The notes under the pieces are model-generated. The model worked only from the letters and a program-made list of their open reading frames with translations. It made no database searches and was not told the origin of the DNA. Of a stretch of DNA of 64,000 nt, positions 61,756-64,000 are shown piece by piece. The stretch lies in contig JANYCY010000019.1 of the NCBI GenBank assembly GCA_025360045.1, positions 17,114 through 81,113 on the forward strand. The letters are read 5' to 3'. How positions within the stretch are numbered: position 1 is the first letter of the stretch; each line of letters starts with the position of its first letter. The translations under genes were made by a program, and so were the position numbers. The DNA comes from Janthinobacterium sp. Lineage in GTDB: Bacteria; Pseudomonadota; Gammaproteobacteria; Burkholderiales; Chitinibacteraceae.

Positions 61756-62652
61756 ATGCGTATCGCTAGTACCCAGTTACAAACAACCTTGAATGAGTCT
61801 TTGCAAACAGCTTCGGGCAATATGGCTGAGCTGCTGCAAAAAATGTCATCGGGTAAGCGTTATTTACTCCCGTCTGAAGACCCGATTTCTAGCGTGCGTT
61901 TACTGCGATTAGAGCGTGAAGAAGCCGCTATCACTCAGTACACCAGCAATATCGGCGCGCTGCGCTCGCGCTTATCGATGAACGAATCTTATCTGGATGG
62001 CATGACGCAAGATTTGATGCAGGCGCGGGTGCTGCTCTTGGGGGCGGACGATACGGTTTCTAAAGAAGATGTCAAAGATATCGCCGCCAGCTTGGTCAGC
62101 CTAAGAGACAGCCTGTATTTCACGAGCAATACCAAGGATCAGGAAGGGCATTATTATTTCTCTGGCACAGCCAGCTCGACGGCTACTTTGGCCGTGGATA
62201 AAACGGGCGCTGCGGGGAGCCGCTACACCGCTCTAGGCAATAGCGATCAGCAGTTGGTGGTGGTGGGCAATGGCGTAACACAAGCCTCGAATGTGGCGCT
62301 GCCAGAAATGGCGGCGCTATTAAATCAGCTTGATCTGGCCATTACTGCACTGCAAAATCCACCCGCCACAGGCTATCGCCCGGCAGTAGAGCAGGGCATT
62401 AATGGGATCGATGCGGCGCTCAGAAGTGTGGGCAGCAAGATCGCCAATTTGGGCGGCGCACAAAATAATATGCAGATGATGGAAGACAACCACGCCAATG
62501 TCAGCTTATCGAATCAGCAATCGGTGCGGCTATTGGGCAGCCTTGATTATGCAGAAGCAATGATCAGCATGGATGGTTATAAGCTTGCTCTAGAGGCTTC
62601 GCAAAAGGCTTATGGCAAAATCAGCAGTTTGTCTTTGTTTGACGTGCTTTAA
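61756..62652 (+). CDS. flgL: Hook-filament junction protein FlgL (HAP3)
   Basis: 298 residues; CGGAG precedes the ATG. MRIASTQLQTTLNESLQTASGNMAELLQKMSSGKRYLLPSEDPISSVRLLRLEREEAAITQYTSNI is the flagellin-like N-terminal D0/D1; C-terminus MMEDNHANVSLSNQQSVRLLGSLDYAEAMISMDGYKLALEASQKAYGKISSLSLFDVL. It joins FlgK to the flagellin filament. Confidence 0.94.
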   Translation: MRIASTQLQTTLNESLQTASGNMAELLQKMSSGKRYLLPSEDPISSVRLLRLEREEAAITQYTSNIGALRSRLSMNESYLDGMTQDLMQARVLLLGADDTVSKEDVKDIAASLVSLRDSLYFTSNTKDQEGHYYFSGTASSTATLAVDKTGAAGSRYTALGNSDQQLVVVGNGVTQASNVALPEMAALLNQLDLAITALQNPPATGYRPAVEQGINGIDAALRSVGSKIANLGGAQNNMQMMEDNHANVSLSNQQSVRLLGSLDYAEAMISMDGYKLALEASQKAYGKISSLSLFDVL

Positions 62653-62728
62653 CTGGGTGTAAATATCAATTAATTGACTTGCTGGTTTCGATTCGAGCAT
62701 TTTGAAGTGATTTAAAAGGATATTGGGT

Positions 62729-63760
62729 ATGGCAGCAGCGTTGCCCAGATTGGACAGTAGTCATAAATTAGGCAGCAGCCTAGGGATTAATAGCAGGCCT
62801 GTTGCGGCTTCAGTGCCCGCCGTATCAAGCGAGCTGGCCGCTGTGCGTGAGCAAAAAGGCGAGCGGCTGGGTGTGTGGCGTTACAGCACTCAGCTGAATG
62901 AGCAGCTAACGGCTGGGCAACGTGCGCTGGATTATGTAGATGAGCTTAGTGGCCAATTGATCGACTTAAAGCTGAAATTAAGCCAAGAGTTGGGGAAACG
63001 CCGAGTCGATAGTGCTGATCTAAGCGCCAAAGTAGCTGATTTTTCGGCTCTCTGGACGGCGCGCAGCCAGCGTACCGGCGGCAGTGTGGATGGCCGCTTA
63101 AAGTTTCATTTGTCGCAGGACGCAAAAGAAGTCTTTCGTGTTCGTGGCTTAGAGCTGGAGTCCTTGAGTAGCGGCCAAGCTGAAATGCTGACTTTTTATA
63201 CCGGAGCACGCGGCACCGGCCCCGCTTCAGTGGCTGTGGGTGGGGAAATAAGCAGTGAAAACCTGCTGCGCCAGTTTAATCGCGCACTCGCGCCATCGGG
63301 TATACGAACCGAGGCCGATCAAGGCGGCGCGCTGACTTTTTCGGTGGCGGAAGAGGCTTTAGCGCCACTGCAAAACAAGCTGGCGATTCGGGGCGGGGGG
63401 ATTCGTTTTCCTGCTGGGCAGGCCAATCGCTTAAAAATTGAAAGCGAAGCCGTTGCCATCTCGCCAGCTAGTTGGGGCGTAGATGATCACGCTAGCGTGC
63501 GACAGAGTTTGCAAAAAGTAGTGGTGGCGCTCGAGCAGCTAGAGCAAACCCGTGCCGCCATCAGCAGCGCCATGGGCGAGGCAAAGCTGGCGATTGAGCA
63601 GCTCTCCACAATGGACGAATCGCAATGGGCGCAAAGCTTTGTTGGCGATTTTAATGGCCGCTTTAATCAAAGCAGCGATTATCGTTTCTTCAGCGACATC
63701 GCCCCCGCCCTGATGGGGATGAGCCGTTATCGGGTGTTGTCTTTATTGGCGTTGAGATAG
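62729..63760 (+). CDS. Unrecognised 343-aa protein following flgL
   Basis: ATG at 62729 after AAGGAT; not recognised. Residues ~35-115 are helical with heptad-like spacing (VWRYSTQLNEQLTAGQRALDYVDELSGQLIDLKLKLSQELGKR; SADLSAKVADFSALWTARSQRT). A central beta-rich part (~120-240) contains GARGTGPASVAVGGEISSENLLRQFNRALAPSGIRTEADQGGALTFSVAEEALAPLQNKLAIRGGGIRFPAGQANRLKIE. A C-terminal helix pair (~250-300, SVRQSLQKVVVALEQLEQTRAAISSAMGEAKLAIEQL) ends in a short tail. Helix-beta-helix is the general plan of flagellar axial proteins, and no signal peptide or membrane helix is present, so a secreted or filament-associated role is possible. It is 76 bp after flgL and last in the cluster. Confidence 0.6.
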   Translation: MAAALPRLDSSHKLGSSLGINSRPVAASVPAVSSELAAVREQKGERLGVWRYSTQLNEQLTAGQRALDYVDELSGQLIDLKLKLSQELGKRRVDSADLSAKVADFSALWTARSQRTGGSVDGRLKFHLSQDAKEVFRVRGLELESLSSGQAEMLTFYTGARGTGPASVAVGGEISSENLLRQFNRALAPSGIRTEADQGGALTFSVAEEALAPLQNKLAIRGGGIRFPAGQANRLKIESEAVAISPASWGVDDHASVRQSLQKVVVALEQLEQTRAAISSAMGEAKLAIEQLSTMDESQWAQSFVGDFNGRFNQSSDYRFFSDIAPALMGMSRYRVLSLLALR

Positions 63761-63773
63761 GTGGTGATACCTT

Positions 63774-64000
63774 CGTAGGGCGGGTGAAACCCCATGTGCG
63801 CTAACCAAAGTCAAAAAGACCTTTTTAGTGCCTTCGGCACGGTGTTTAGGTGCGGGGAATCCCCCGCGTGGGCCTCACTTTCTTGCTTCGCCAAGAAAGT
63901 AAGCAAAGAAGGCGACCCCACGAAACACGAAAGCCCCTGCGCTGCGGACAATCGAGTCGGCGGCAGGCGGGATTGGCTCGTTCCTCGCTCCCTGGCCGAA
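63774..64000 (-). repeat. Repeat family A, copy 7 (reverse), cut by the window end, with a C arm
   Basis: GTAGGGCGGGTGAAACCCC (63774 onward, C arm), then TTTAGTGCCTTCGGCACGG, ACTTTCTTG-CTTCGC-CAAGAAAGT, GGCGACCCCACGAAACACGAAAGCCCCTGC...CGGACAATCGAGTCGGC and GCTCGTTCCTCGCTCCCTGGCCGAA. Complete except for the part beyond base 64000. Confidence 0.85.

Overview
This window has the gene content, about 50% G+C by eye, and repeat landscape of a motile Gram-negative betaproteobacterium. A Neisseriales / Chitinibacteraceae-type genome (Iodobacter, Deefgea or a relative) is my inference; no rRNA or other marker gene is present to confirm it. The support is the betaproteobacterial cytochrome oxidase gene order with its small accessory proteins, a PEP-CTERM protein, UbiUVT, a Burkholderia-type nucleoside kinase, and a complete flg cluster. 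I found no transposase, prophage, CRISPR array or rRNA operon.

Layout. 1-7 kb: end of a GDSL esterase, an RsuA-type pseudouridine synthase, a lipoprotein 5'-nucleotidase, a FecR-domain protein, an orphan sugar-type ABC binding protein and a PfkB nucleoside kinase. 7-17 kb: a large secreted ExeM-like nuclease overlapping a PEP-CTERM protein gene, then a full dipeptide transporter (dppABCDF). 17-24 kb: a type III restriction-modification locus with a divergent XRE regulator and clear palindromic operators, then a DEAD-box RNA helicase. 24-29 kb: terB, three tandem AIM24-family genes and an M13 metallopeptidase. 29-34 kb: the most unusual locus, a divergent ArsR regulator facing a tight operon of an AfsA-type butenolide/butyrolactone synthase, a HAD phosphatase, a cytochrome P450 with an atypical I-helix and a DHA2 exporter. 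34-41 kb: a MarR-GNAT fusion, 6-phosphogluconate dehydrogenase, ubiU/ubiV/ubiT (oxygen-independent ubiquinone hydroxylation) and uppP. 40.6-49.4 kb, minus strand: the aa3-type cytochrome c oxidase operon (ctaC, ctaD, a 31-aa protein, ctaG, a DUF2970 protein, ctaE, SURF1, a membrane protein, ctaA, ctaB). 49.7-51 kb: a DUF2189 membrane protein and a solitary initiator tRNA. 50.8-63.8 kb: flgM, flgN, a free-standing glucosaminidase, divergent flgA, flgBCDEFGHIJKL and an unrecognised 343-aa protein.

How the genes work together. Peptide uptake, nucleic-acid and nucleotide scavenging (ExeM, 5'-nucleotidase, nucleoside kinase), respiration with both an oxygen-consuming oxidase and an oxygen-independent quinone route, and flagellar motility suggest an aquatic bacterium facing changing oxygen. 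The AfsA cassette looks like a self-contained pathway for making and exporting a small diffusible molecule.

The second striking feature is four interspersed non-coding repeat families, called A-D here. A (about 300 bp, seven copies) has an internal hairpin whose pairs co-vary between copies. B is a MITE-like palindrome with 16-bp terminal inverted repeats, and one copy lies inside an A copy. C is a GTAGGGCGGGTGAAACCC palindrome. D is built of ACACGGAGA-like units. They occupy many gaps inside operons (dpp, mod-res, ubiU-ubiV, cta, flg). All coordinates were read by eye, and family assignments rest on motif recognition rather than searches.
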